From Sitta carolinensis (lineage: Eukaryota; Chordata; Aves; Passeriformes; Sittidae): a stretch of DNA of 64,000 bases. The notes beneath the pieces are model-generated. The model had not been told where the DNA came from and made no database searches. It saw nothing but the letters and a program-made list of their open reading frames with translations. Positions 37,361 through 47,851 of the stretch are shown piece after piece; position 1 is the first letter of the stretch, and every line of letters begins with the position of its first letter. A program made the position numbers and the translations under genes. The stretch spans positions 108,023,910-108,087,909 of the forward strand of contig CM063284.1 in NCBI GenBank assembly GCA_032173965.1, given 5' to 3'.

Positions 37361-37520
37361 CAGCCATGGGGATCCACGGGGGATGCAGAGATACACCCGC
37401 AGCCCGTGGGGATCCACGGGGGATGCACAGATCCACCCGCAGCCCATGCGGATCCATGGGGGATGCACAGATCCACCCGCAGCCCGTGGGGATCCACGGG
37501 GGATGCACAGATCCACCCAC
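37361..37520 (+). repeat. 40-bp minisatellite inside the LTR, four copies
   Basis: Units begin with CAGCC at 37361, 37400, 37440 and 37480 (39, 40, 40, 40 bp) and share GATCCACGGGGGATGCACAG with few substitutions. The parent LTR family carries a degenerate CAGCCCGTGG-type motif here, which has been locally amplified. The GC-rich array keeps several frames open on both strands (up to 177 codons minus, 164 plus); because 40 is not a multiple of three these are artefacts of the repeat, not genes. Confidence 0.95.
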
Positions 37521-37985
37521 AGCCCATTTGGGAGGTTCCCATGCCGGAGCAGTGGATGCCTGGAGGAGGCTGTGATCCAGTGGAGGCCCAGTGGAGAGAG
37601 GGCCTTGCTTCCAGGCTGGAGCAGCCTGTCCTTGGAGGAGCGCACTCCTGGAAGAGTGACCCACGCCGCAGCAGTTTGGGGAGCACCGTGTGCCCGTGGG
37701 AGGGACTCACATTACAGCAGGTACGGTAGGACTGCTGCCGGTGAGAGTGGACCCATTCTGGAGAAGTTCACGGAGAACTGTCTCCCGTGGGAGGGACCCC
37801 ATGGCCTCACAGGAGAAGGACTCCTCTCCTAGAGCAGAGGAAAAAGATCCCAGGTGATGAACTGACCCAAAACCCCCCTGTCCTGTCTCCCTGCTCTGTT
37901 GGTGGGAAGGAAGGAGAGGCTGGGGAAAAGAAGGTGCTTTAAGGGGTTATTTTACTTTTCATTATCCTCCTCTGATTTTGTTAGT

Positions 37986-37991
37986 AATAAA
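37986..37991 (+). promoter_or_regulatory. LTR polyadenylation signal AATAAA
   Basis: AATAAA in the 3' third of the solo LTR, in the context TTAGTAATAAATTCACTTTG typical of this LTR family. It is the likely R-region poly(A) signal of the former provirus. Confidence 0.7.
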
Positions 37992-38160
37992 TTCACTTTG
38001 CAATTTTAAGGTGAACATGTTTTACCCTGGGAGTGTTTTCTCCCAGTCCTTATCTCACTCATGAAGCCTTAAATTTTCTCCTCTACCCAGCTGTGGCAGG
38101 GGAGGGTGAGTGAATGACTCTTGTGGGCGCCTGATGTTGGGACAGTGTCAAACCATGACA

Positions 38161-40119
38161 GGGTCTTTGCCCTCTCTCTTTTAGGGTTGCATCCTACCCA
38201 TTCTCAGTGCCTCCACTGCTCCTACTCCTTGAGCAGTCCCTGCCAAGTGAGCGGTCCCATAATTCCCAATGATAAGAGAAACCAAACTGTGTGAGCAAGA
38301 GTGGCAGAGCAGGCCCTGGGAAAGGGAAGTATATCATTATCTCTCATTGGCCTACTGCTGCTCTGATAGCTGCAGACCTGAGAATTACTATGGGAGGCCC
38401 TGAAAGACTGAGGGACATACACAGAGTGCATTTCACGAGAGACCGGGAAGACCAAGACAGAGGAGATAATCTCATTCTTTAGGGAAGATAAGACAGTCTG
38501 TTTAAAACAATGTAGTGTTATCTACTTTAAGTAACAAGTACTAAAATACAGTTTAACAAGCGTTGCTTACTCTAGAAAGCTTAATTACTCTTCAAAATGC
38601 ATTCAATACAAAATTTCTCAAGCTGATTGCTTCTGCTGAATGTCAATGCTTTATGTTCTAGCCACTTCAGTAGAAACTGCTATTAGCAGCCAAATTTTCT
38701 TCTGCTCCATAAGTGACATGTCATGAAAAATTATTTAATGAGCTGCTGCATTCTGTATCTGTGTAAATAACTTTCATGTAAACATGCATTATGGATGATC
38801 AATGTGGCTTCCCCAGCGCTGAGAATAGTCAGCAGTTATGACTGCATAAAGTGCTTCAGGGTGTTGTGGGAAGATGGAGATTTAGAGTGGATTCTGCAGC
38901 AGTTTCTATTGATTAAAGCTTGGCTTGCTACAGACACTCTCTCCTTATCCTTCAAGAGATCCTTTCATATCTCCTCCTCTCTTCAGTCACCAGTGAGTCT
39001 TTAATCCCTCTCCCACCTTTCATGACAGCATTGTTCCTGGCACCAGTAGTTCAAGGATCTGCAGCTTCTGAGTAACTCGCACCACAGAGAAGACATCACC
39101 ATGTGTAGGGACAGTCAGAGAAGCACAGTAGGGACAAGGTAGAATAGGCAAAAACCCAGGTAAAGAAATACAGAGAAATATTAAGAAAGATGATTCTAGG
39201 ATAGATGGCTGAGGCAGGTGGTACTGCCAGCAAAATGTCTCAGGTACCAGTCTAGAGCACTGGAGGATGTCTCTGTGAACCTCCTGGGACACTCAGATGG
39301 GAGGATTTGTGTGGTACCTGAAGCAGGTGACCAGGTGTGGGAGGGAGGTGGCACAGAGGAACAGTGTGTACCTGCCACTGAGGGTGGAAAACAGGGGGAA
39401 GAAAGCAAGAAAGAGAGAACATATTTCGGGTCCCCTTCTGCCTTGCTTTATCACAGTCCAGTGTATGTTTTGCCATGTTTGCAAAAAGTCTCATCCCTCT
39501 TTTCTAGTTGGCCATATATCTGGCCATATACATTACATATATGACATGTATACTATTATATTTTACACAATATGCATTGCTATTCTTTTAGGAAAGGAAA
39601 TCCATCCTCAGATCTTGCTTTAAGGATGGATGACATGGCATGATATGCAGGAACAGTTTTCACATGCAAGGCTGCATCCAACTTTTACAGTGCATGTACT
39701 TTTGATGTTGATGATGGCAAAAAATATGTAAATTCAATTTATTCGTGTCCAGTTTGGTCTTCTAAACATATTTGTTTCTCAATATTCAAAAAAGCAAACA
39801 ACAGGGTTTGTCTTCATATTAAATCATTAAGTCCCAACAGATGTTGCAGAAAATTAGTTGTTAATACTTCTGACCACTGGCACTGTATCACTGTGTCTGC
39901 CAATGTTATGCTTATGCATATTGCACCTACTTCTGTGTACCATCAAAACATTTAAGATGCAGGATTATCAATACTGCCATGAACTAAGCTGCTTCTGATA
40001 AAGTTCCAATGACTCTTGAGAGGAAAGAGAAGAGTAAAGAAATTTTGGAAGGCAGTGGATTACTTTCAAGGCATTGGCTGTTGAACACATAGCTTTTCAC
40101 TGCAGACAGACACATTACC
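38161..40119. other. Unique DNA, nothing recognised
   Basis: A GC-richer patch at 39000-39420 gives overlapping 80-108-codon frames on both strands that share no consistent frame; I treat them as chance. No repeat family recognised. Confidence 0.4.
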
Positions 40120-40200
40120 AATCTTTTAAAAAGCCTTAATTGGCTTTTGAACCGTATGATTGCATTAAAACCCCTGTATTTGAAAGAGAAATTTATAGCA
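40120..40200. promoter_or_regulatory. Palindromic TTAATT site, candidate regulatory element
   Basis: AAAAGCCTTAATTGGCTTTT at 40130-40149 has perfect 7-bp arms around TTAATT, a homeodomain-type core, and is followed by GATTGCATTAAAACCCCTGT. No coding frame. Regulatory role is inferred. Confidence 0.2.
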
Positions 40201-40604
40201 TGGACAGGAGTCTGCTAAAATGAAAACATTTTAGTTTTGCAGAGGTCATTGTCATAACTCCTTTTAACTGGGACTCATGGTTTTTGGGCATTAATCAGCA
40301 AAACAAGCAAGCAAGACATAACATGCTACTCCTTTGAGCTGCCTCAACTAAATCACTGAAATAGAGAAATCTGAGCATGACACACTTGAAAAAATCTTTG
40401 CCTACTCTTGGGGAGAAAAAAACTCCAACCAAAATAGTACCTTGAGTCATGCTACTGTACCACTGATATCAAGAAACAGTTACTCCTGTTCATGCCTGAA
40501 GTTTGCAGGGAGAGTATCTCACTAATGGTTAAGGTGACTGTCAAGATGTATTCCGAGGTGTGGGCCTTCAAAACTCTACTTGCCTCACTTGTCTCCCTGT
40601 CTTC

Positions 40605-40632
40605 ATATACTTCTATATGCAAAGAAGTATAT
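40605..40632. other. Short perfect inverted repeat
   Basis: ATATACTTCT (40605-40614) and AGAAGTATAT (40623-40632) form a 10-bp perfect stem with an 8-nt loop. AT-rich, so thermodynamically weak; no element boundary is visible. Confidence 0.8.
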
Positions 40633-43305
40633 TTCAGTCTCTAGATTGCTAAAAAGCAAATGTATCTGGGAATCATCAGTACAACAGGCGACATGTATGT
40701 CAGGAAACGCAATGGAATGTTGGCTTTGGAGTCTGACCTCATCTTAAACTTCCCTAGAAAGAAGAAAACAGTGCAACAAATTGTCTTTGCCCAGGGCTCT
40801 GCTCCCAATTTCTATGTAATGCCCACTCAGAAGGGACATGTCAAGTGGTGAAAACCCCCTGTCAGAAGATAATGGTTAGCAGGCAGTTTGCTCCCCAGGT
40901 CTGTCATCTGCCCAGCAAAGTTTGCAGTAATTGCAAAATACATTTCTAAAGGGTTTCTTCTATTGTGCTTGTCACAACTCTGATGTGTTAAGTAGGACAA
41001 AGACCAGGACAAACAGGACGTATACCCTAAAGACAAATAGTTATTCCTCCAGCTGGCGACAATCCCAAATTCTCAGCAGATGATACATGCATCACACATC
41101 CTCCAGTATCACAAACCCCAATGAGTCTGTCATTCTTGCAGCAATTACAATGTTTGGTTAAGCTAAAGGAAGGAATCTAGGACTGTGAGGCATGAACAAA
41201 TGACAAACTGAAGAAACTTGGAGCTTGATAACATGCCAAGCACTCAGTATGGAAATCAAAACAAAATTAATTTCTATGTCTTCATTACTTGTGACAACAG
41301 CCTTGCTACAGCTCAACTCACTGGCTGAAAACCCACTGCTGCCACCCGGTGTTGCTCTGCCAGCACTGGCCTGCATTTATTGGAAGCAAGGAATGGACTG
41401 CAGTGCTAGGAGTCCCAAGACAGGTGTTTATGTCTCCTGGCAGAACAGAATAGAGGAATTGGCAATGCATGTACATATTTCTCTGTGTGCATATTGATCC
41501 CAGCTATCTAAGGCATTGTGTTGGCATGATCTTAAGAAAAATAAAAAATTGTGGCAAACAAGAGGAAATAACTGTGGTTGTTCAGTTATTGTTTGTATGA
41601 AGCAATCAGTAGATAGACTGTTTTATTTGATTTGGAATCACATGCAAGTGTATTAAATCCCCAAGAAATGAGTGAGGAGCAGATGACTAGCAATATCATA
41701 CCTCTTTTCATTTAAATAATCCACTTTCTTTCAAGTTTCGTTTCATGAATTTTCTTCAGTGGTGCTGCTTTGCTAAGCAAAACCTAATGCATTTGTTACA
41801 GCCCAGGGAATGAGCTGCAGGTTGAAAGGTAGATTGAGAAGAAAAGCATACATTCATTGTGATTTTCCAGGTGATCAGTATATTCAGGAGTCTAACTTGC
41901 CTTGCACTCCAAATTGATTGTTTTACCCAAGATAATTAAAACCTACATTCTCTGAGTGCAGCAGCTGCTTGTGAATGTCAATGTTTTGGCCAGAAGCTTT
42001 TTCTCAAGACAATTCACAATGCAGTATTGTTAATATGCTGTCCTGTGGGGAGCATGTTGTGATTGAGAGACTTCTGCTCATCAGACCATACTCATTACAT
42101 TCAGTTTTGCACTGAGTTATTCTTCTGTGACAGGTAGGGTTTCATTTTGTTCAGAGGAAATCGAGCTGAACATTGTTTTGTATCACATCCTCTTGAGAAG
42201 GAGCAGTGTAGGAATGCAAAAATAGGGAGGAGAAATTTAGCTCTGTAGGGTTACTGGGCTTTTCTTGCATGAAATAATAGAGCTGTTTGATTGCTAGCAC
42301 ATAAGGCAGGTTCTAACAAAAACCTCCATCATCCTTAGGAATGGCACAGTATGTAGATTGGGAAAAAAGATTTAAAAACAAATAATGAAATAATTTATAC
42401 TGTATTCTTATACATATATTCTTATACCTTCAATCCCTGGACTTTATCAAGCCTGTCATGAAATTTGCCAAAACCACAGCAAAAAAAAGTAGGAACAGCT
42501 TGGATGAAATTCCTCCATCTGGCCAAACCAAACTTTTGCCTTCTAGCTCTTCTGTCAGAGTTGGTGAGTCTGCTTCCCTTGCACTGACCCCGGTGACTGG
42601 TCCGTCCTTGCAGAGTCAATTCAGCCTACTAGAATGACAAAAATCCACTCACTGCTCTATTATGCTGTCTTTAGCCAGGCGCACTGGCTCATGGCAGGAC
42701 TAGACAAGCCTTGCAGATGGCAGAAAGAAAACAAGGGAAGTTGGAAGATTGGAGGCAAGGATCAAGTACTCCTGCTACAGAACTCTTGTCATGCAACTCA
42801 TGACTATCAGAGCTTTGCTTACAAATAGCCTTATTAATTGTTAGGTAGTATTTTTGAGACTGCATCTTTAATAAAGATGTTTTCATTAAACAGCAATAAG
42901 ACCTTTATTCTGGGGAGAAAGTTACAGAAGAGTAGGCTGTCAACACACTTACATGTGGCTTGGAATCTGAGCAGAGATTGACAGCCACACCAAAGAAATG
43001 GGGACATACTCATTGATGTTGGAGCAATTGGAGGTGATTATCAGCTCTCACAGCAGGACTTGTGTTTAATTTTTCAGGAAGTATTTTGACCTTGCGAGTT
43101 AAGAAATAACTCGAGGAACATATCTGCTTATGAAAGCTTACATAAGCATATCCACCCTTCCAGCTCCTGTATTTCCAGCAAGGCATTTCCAGCTGCATAT
43201 CCTTCTCCTGTCTTGACAGGAAGGAAAGGATAACCAGCTCTTGATGAACATTGATTTTATTTTTTTTAAATATTGACTAGTGAATTCAAACCATCATTTT
43301 GAGAC
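40633..43305. other. Unique DNA, nothing recognised
   Basis: No transposon or gene recognised. Short frames at 41158-41497 and 42422-42886 overlap on both strands and are not supported as genes. Confidence 0.4.
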
Positions 43306-43395
43306 ACAGAATCATAGAATGTCTCATACTTGACAGACACCTGGACTCATTTTCTTCAATCCTCTTCTCTCAGCAAAGCGAATATGAATCCTGAT
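43306..43395 (-). mobile_element. CR1 3' tail remnant, antisense
   Basis: CACAGAATCATAGAATGTCT at 43306-43325 is the reverse complement of the CR1 terminal octamer region. The following ~70 bp (TTGACAGACACCTGGACTCA, then CTTCAATCC) can be read as the eroded TTGAAAGGGACC...AGTCCAAC tail. The body is not recognisable further in, so this is a short 5'-truncated, decayed copy in opposite orientation to the CR1 at 43.67 kb. Confidence 0.55.
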
Positions 43396-43669
43396 TTCCC
43401 AGGATAGTATTAGGTGAGATAGAGCAAAACAAGGAGTAGGACCTAGGAAAAGAGTTATTGACACAGAGAGGTCCTGATACTTTGTAAAGCCAGCATCCAG
43501 GTCACCAGAGTGCTGTCTAAACATCTGGACATGGATGCAAAAGAGGACCCCAGGTTATTCAAGAACTCACCTACATATCCTACTAGCCTAACAGAGGGGA
43601 GAGTTCCAACAGTGATTGAGAAGGAGGGTGACCTTTCTCCTTCTTCATCTCATATTGTAGACAACCCTG

Positions 43670-44155
43670 ACATTGGGTCCTGTGTCCAGTTTTGGGCCCC
43701 TCACTTCAAAAAAGATGTTGAGGTCCTGGAGTGTGTCTAGAGAATGGCAACGGAGCTGATGAAGGGTCTGGAGCACAAGTCCTGTGAGGAGTGCCTGAGG
43801 GAGCTGGGGTTGTTTAGCCCAGGGAAAAAGGGGCTCAGGGGAGATCTTATTGCTCTCTCAAACTACCTGGAAGGAGGGTGTAGCCAGGCGGGGGTTGGCC
43901 TCTTCTCCCAGGCAACAAGTGACAGAACATAGCCTCAAGCTGCACTGGGGAGGCTTGGATTAGACATCAGGAGGAATTTCTTCATGGAAAGCATTGTGTA
44001 ACATCGGAAACAGGGAGGTGGTGGAGTCATCAAATCAGGAAGTGTTCAACAAGCAATTGGATGTGACTCTTAGTGCTTATTTGACATGATGGTGCATGGT
44101 CAAAGGTTGGACTCAATCTTGGAGGTCTTTCCAACCTTAATGATTCTATGATCAT
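43670..44155 (+). mobile_element. CR1 LINE, 5'-truncated, sense
   Basis: Closely follows the last ~490 bp of avian CR1: CATTGGGTCCTGTGTCCAGT near 43670, TTTTGGGCCCCTCACTTCAA near 43690, GGCAACGGAGCTGATGAAGG near 43746, AGGGAGCTGGGGTTGTTTAG near 43798, CTCAGGGGAGATCTTATTGC near 43834, GTTGGCCTCTTCTCCCAGGC near 43894, GGATTAGACATCAGGAGGAA near 43957, CTTGGAGGTCTTTCCAACCT near 44118 and the 3' signature TGATTCTATGATC at 44140-44152. It appears less eroded than the 11.5-kb copy. The 62-codon frame inside (43744-43932) is a broken CR1 ORF end, not a gene. Confidence 0.95.
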
Positions 44156-44929
44156 ATCCATTAATGTAATTCAAACAATGGTCTGTAACAGTTAAGTCAG
44201 ATATCCCATATACCCAGGCAGTTCCTATGAAGAAATGGCTGAGGCTCAATGTTCCTGTTCATTTTCAGTGACAAACAAGTAAAATCTTCCTTTGTGCGTC
44301 TATTTTCTGTCAAAACTCTGAAAAGTTAACATTTGAATTGAGGCTCCAGTATTTCTGTAGAGGAGGGAGCTTCAATGCAATAAGAATACAGCATACAGGC
44401 AAGTCAATAAACATGTGTGATAGAAAGTGAAAGCACTGACAACGCAGAGACAGGAGAAGAACAATAAGAAAAGACACTTTTAAGTCCAAAAGTAGATGGT
44501 AAAATATCTGTCAATTTTCACGTAAAAATTATTGGAATTATGTTGGAATGCTATTCATAAATATCAAAATGTTTTACAAAGAACTGTTCATTATCAGTTC
44601 CTTCTTTTGTTTTGCATAGGAGAAAACTGAAACCTAGATCTCTGTTTCTTTCCTGGTGCCCCAGTGATTAGTGCTAACGGTGTGAATTCTGAAATCTGAG
44701 CACTTGAAAGACTGAATGAAATGTCTTAGAAAACTCCCTTATTTCAACCAGTTCTGCAAGAGTACACCCTGGAGTTAACAAGCTCCAGTTCCGTTTCCCT
44801 GTCTCATGTCCCAGCCTTCATTCATTTTGCAAGCCCTTTGGTAGTACTATTTCTATAGAAGCTTTGGCTCTTCTGAAATAAAATGAAAAGCTACTTCTTT
44901 ATGGCAAGTTAGTTCTATCAGAGAAGAAA
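44156..44929. other. Unique DNA, nothing recognised
   Basis: Flank of the CR1 copy; no further element, exon or RNA gene recognised. Confidence 0.45.
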
Positions 44930-45190
44930 AAATCAACAGCTTATTTACGCATTCATTATTTAATTGAAATTAAATGTGGCTATTTAATTACAGTTATGAC
45001 TGAACTTCTATTGCATTACGGTGGTATCTCTGTGAAGATATAGCAAATTGATTAACAATGAAGGAGCAAATAATGTTAGCAGAGTTTGAGCACATGCAGT
45101 AACCTCCTCTTAAATGCCATTAACTATTGCTTCATTGAAAATAAATTATGATAGGCCATGTAAGAACTATCTGAATATTAAATGATTTTA
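44930..45190. promoter_or_regulatory. Candidate conserved noncoding element
   Basis: Dense homeodomain-type words: TTTACGCATTCATTATTTAA near 44943, GGCTATTTAATTACAGTTAT near 44977, AAATTGATTAACAATGAAGG near 45045 and ATTAACTATTGCTTCATTGA near 45119, without coding frame or repeat signature. This is the densest such cluster I see in the window. Enhancer function is inferred and untested. Confidence 0.25.
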
Positions 45191-45939
45191 CCAGGAGTGC
45201 ACAGGTAAGAAGTACAAAATTAAATGTACTTCCATACTAACTGGCCACAAAGTCTTTTCAACAAAAGAATGATTCGTTGAACAGTCTGAAATAATTTTAT
45301 ATTGCGTTATCTCCATGATCCATCAAAAGACATAAAAATACAAACAGGACAAATTATGGCATCCTCTGCTAAGCATGGCCATGTCAGATGTGATCAACAA
45401 TAATAGAAGGTGACTACTGCCTTTCTCACCAGTAGGAGAGAATGTATCCATTTAGCAAACTCTGTATCAAGTTGAGGAGAGGAAACCCCTTGGACTAAAC
45501 CACATAATTAATAGATCACTTCATTTACATTACATCAGAAATAACAACCAGGACAAAATCCCAAACTGGCTGGTGGATGAATATTAAACGTCTCTTGTGA
45601 TTATCCAGAGTTCTTCAGAATTCTGAGACGGCACAAATATCCATGTAACGTTTCGATACACCAGTAGAGGCCACCACACGCTTCACAAAACTATCAGACA
45701 GCCTGGTCAATCAGTTCACTCATTTCCCAGTCAGGTGAGAGCTCCGGACTGGATCCCACTAGGGCCAGGGTGCTGCTCACATATTCCCACGAAATGCCTG
45801 CTTCTTCAGAGGCTAATTTATTCGCAGGTACTTTTCCCCTAGTTTATCTCCTTTACTTCTACAACCCACTATTCAATCCCATACCAGTTCAAATTCATTC
45901 TCCAGATCCCATCTTTGCGACATGTGCTGTTCCAAAATA
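45191..45939. other. Unique DNA, nothing recognised
   Basis: No element recognised between the TAAT-rich block and the SINE. Confidence 0.4.
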
Positions 45940-46013
45940 CTGAGATTAGTTCAGTTGGTTAGAGCACAGTGTTAATAATGCCATGGCTGTGGGTTTGAGG
46001 CCCATGTGGGCCA
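45940..46013 (+). pseudogene. tRNA-Ile(AAT) pseudogene forming the SINE head
   Basis: Seventy-four bases align without gaps to vertebrate tRNA-Ile: D-arm TAGTTCAGTTGGTTAGAGC, anticodon loop TTAATAA with anticodon AAT at 45974-45976, and 3' acceptor strand GGGCCA. The 5' acceptor strand (CTGAGAT) no longer pairs with the 3' strand, and the T-loop TTCGA has become TTTGA, so it should not fold or function as a tRNA. Its internal promoter boxes are the ancestral RNA polymerase III promoter of the SINE. Confidence 0.8.
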
Positions 46014-46075
46014 CTTAACAAATGGACTTAGAGATCCTTGTGGGTCCCTTCCTACTTAGAATATTCTGTGGTTCA
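45940..46075 (+). mobile_element. tRNA-Ile-derived SINE with CR1-like tail (TguSINE1-like)
   Basis: The element has two parts. Bases 45940-46013 are a decayed tRNA-Ile with recognisable box A (TAGTTCAGTTGG) and box B (GGTTTGAGGCC). Bases 46020-46075 read TGGACTTAGAGATCCTTG then GGGTCCCTTCC and ATATTCTGTGGTTC, which match the terminal CR1 tail used for reverse-transcriptase recognition. A tRNA-Ile head plus CR1 tail is the described structure of TguSINE1 from zebra finch and relatives, which is the main reason for suspecting a passerine. It encodes no protein; CR1 would have moved it in trans. No target-site duplication was found, as is usual for CR1-mobilised copies. Confidence 0.8.
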
Positions 46076-47829
46076 CATGAAATTCATGGAACAGTTTCCC
46101 TCAGCTTACAAAGCCACTGTGGGTCCAATGTGGTAAGACTTATCTTGTATGGAGTACAGCGCTCAGTGAGAAAGATGGCAATGCTTTCTCTTCAGATATT
46201 GATATACAACAAAAAGCTCAGTGCCAAAACCGTGGATCATCTCCTGCCTCACTCACCCTCTAGACACTAACTGAAGTTTTTAAGGTTCAGTGATAGAAAA
46301 CTCTGTTTTCTTTTTATGCTCGTCATACAACCTCCTAAGAGATATTAGCAGTGTTTCTTGATTCCCAAGTTTTCCAAATATAGACACGGGTTAGAAGTCA
46401 TATTTGCACTCTGTTCATCAATGCATACTAAGGATTGTTTTCACTCTTATTTACATTACAGAGATAATTTGGAATTGTAGAGAGACTCTCTTTTCAAGGT
46501 TTATATTGGTACTAAATAAAGACGCATAAAAGGAAAGGAAACGGCATTTTTCAGGATGAATATGATCGAGTTATTTTAAATATTCACTCCCTATTGAAAT
46601 TCATGCATTAGGTTGCAAGAGAACAGTCACTTAATAACACACAAAAAGGAAGGATTTTTTTCTGTTGTCTCTAAGGCCCATCCCTCCTAGGCTTTTCTAA
46701 ATTCTGGACATATTTGGGATTTACTGATGAATATTGCACTGCTAAAACACTCAGATGTTTCTGCTGAATGTAAAATATAAAGCATCCAGATGTGTCCAAA
46801 AGTCCAGTAGACAGTGAAACATGGCCCTTGATTCATTAAAAGATGCTGTCAGTTACTTTGAAAGATTTTCTGTAATCTATTAAAATCTCTTTCAAGAGGA
46901 AACTGTAAATATCTCATTATCTGAAGTACACAACACATATAAAGTTGTGCAAGCAGTATTGCAAAGAGCAAAATATGTCTGTGATACTGAAATGCCAGAC
47001 AGGTAGAGAGCTGTGTGGGAGATGGATTAACAATGAGTGATGAAGATGCCAGGCAGTTCATTAATGCTGTTTCTGAATGGAATTATTCAGAAGATGAAGC
47101 TAAGACCATTTTATAATGTACATCCCCACAGTGAAATGAGGAAAATACATCTAGTATTAGGTTTTCTGAGCCAATGTTCCACAAAACGTGAGGAATGTCT
47201 TTTCAATAGGCAAAGAGCAGCATGATGGAGGCTCGTTCAGAATGTCATTTCAGTTATGCTTTGAGAAAAATACAAACCAGGAAGAATAAATTAGAATTTT
47301 AAAAGCTTACTTTAACATTTAAAACTTGCTTGGTTTCCATGTAGAATGAATCCCACAAATCTATAGTAAAAGTCTGAATGGGCCTGAAATCTAAAAGCAT
47401 ATATAGAGTATGTGTACCCATAGATATGGGATTTTTTCACTAGTTCTGTTTGGTAAATATTGTCTGCTCTCAAAAAAAGGAAAGAACTGGGAAACTTCTG
47501 CTCCTGAAAACAAATCTTTAAACCATCTGTAGCAATTCCTGAGGGTTAGCTCTGCAGAATAGTGATTACTGTGTATAAAACATCTGTATCTTAATTTCAA
47601 GTACAATTACACTTTGCACTTAGTATGAGTGCAGATGTAAACGACTCCACTGATTGTATTCAAGAACCAAAATAACTTGTATAAGTGTAAGGGACTTCTA
47701 CGAGTACAGAAAATGGGTTTGAACAGATGTAGATTTTTAGGTCTAATACTTTGCTGTCCTAGAAAATATCATCATACATTTTTTTTTAAAACTAGTAAAA
47801 ACTATTTTCAGATTCGTTCTGTTTCTTTT
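46076..47829. other. Unique DNA, nothing recognised
   Basis: Open frames of 62-82 codons at 46022-46270, 46849-47061 and 47037-47225 show no domain or coding bias. No further repeat family recognised. Confidence 0.4.
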
Positions 47830-47830
47830 A

Positions 47831-47851
47831 TTTTTTTTTTTTTTTTTTTTT
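47831..47851. repeat. Poly-T run (21 bp)
   Basis: Pure T tract, preceded by TTTCTTTTA. It could be the A-tail of a minus-strand insertion, but no body was recognised. Confidence 0.9.

Larger units (their letters stand above)
36980..38160 (+). mobile_element. Solo LTR of an avian ERVL-type retrovirus
   Basis: The sequence follows a common avian ERVL-class LTR. Landmarks: CATGGCCTGGTTTTGGTAGC near 36983, GTGGCTTCTGTGAGAAGGTG near 37018, GACACCAAGGTCAGTGGAGA near 37244, AGACCATGGTGAGGCAGCTG near 37332, ACTGTCTCCCGTGGGAGGGA near 37777, and a 3' part with AATAAA at 37986-37991 followed by CTTATCTCACTCATGAAGCC near 38049. It ends CCATGACA at 38160, which is the reverse complement of the expected TGTCATGG; the 5' end reads TTTCATGG at 36980, one base off. 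No primer-binding site, gag/pol sequence or second LTR follows, so it is a solo LTR left by recombination. A TATA-like TATTTGA is at 37151. I could not define a target-site duplication, so the ends are approximate. No viral protein is encoded. Confidence 0.85.

Noticed and set aside
37361..37520. Regular 40-bp repeats resembling a CRISPR array
   Set aside because: Units are directly contiguous with no unique spacers, lie inside an avian LTR, and the host is a vertebrate.
37166..37832. Overlapping open frames of 125-177 codons on both strands
   Set aside because: They lie in the GC-rich solo LTR and its 40-bp tandem array; the period keeps several frames open at once and the peptides are repeat translations.
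45940..46013. Functional tRNA-Ile gene
   Set aside because: The acceptor stem does not pair, the T-loop is mutated, and a CR1-like tail follows, so it is a SINE head.
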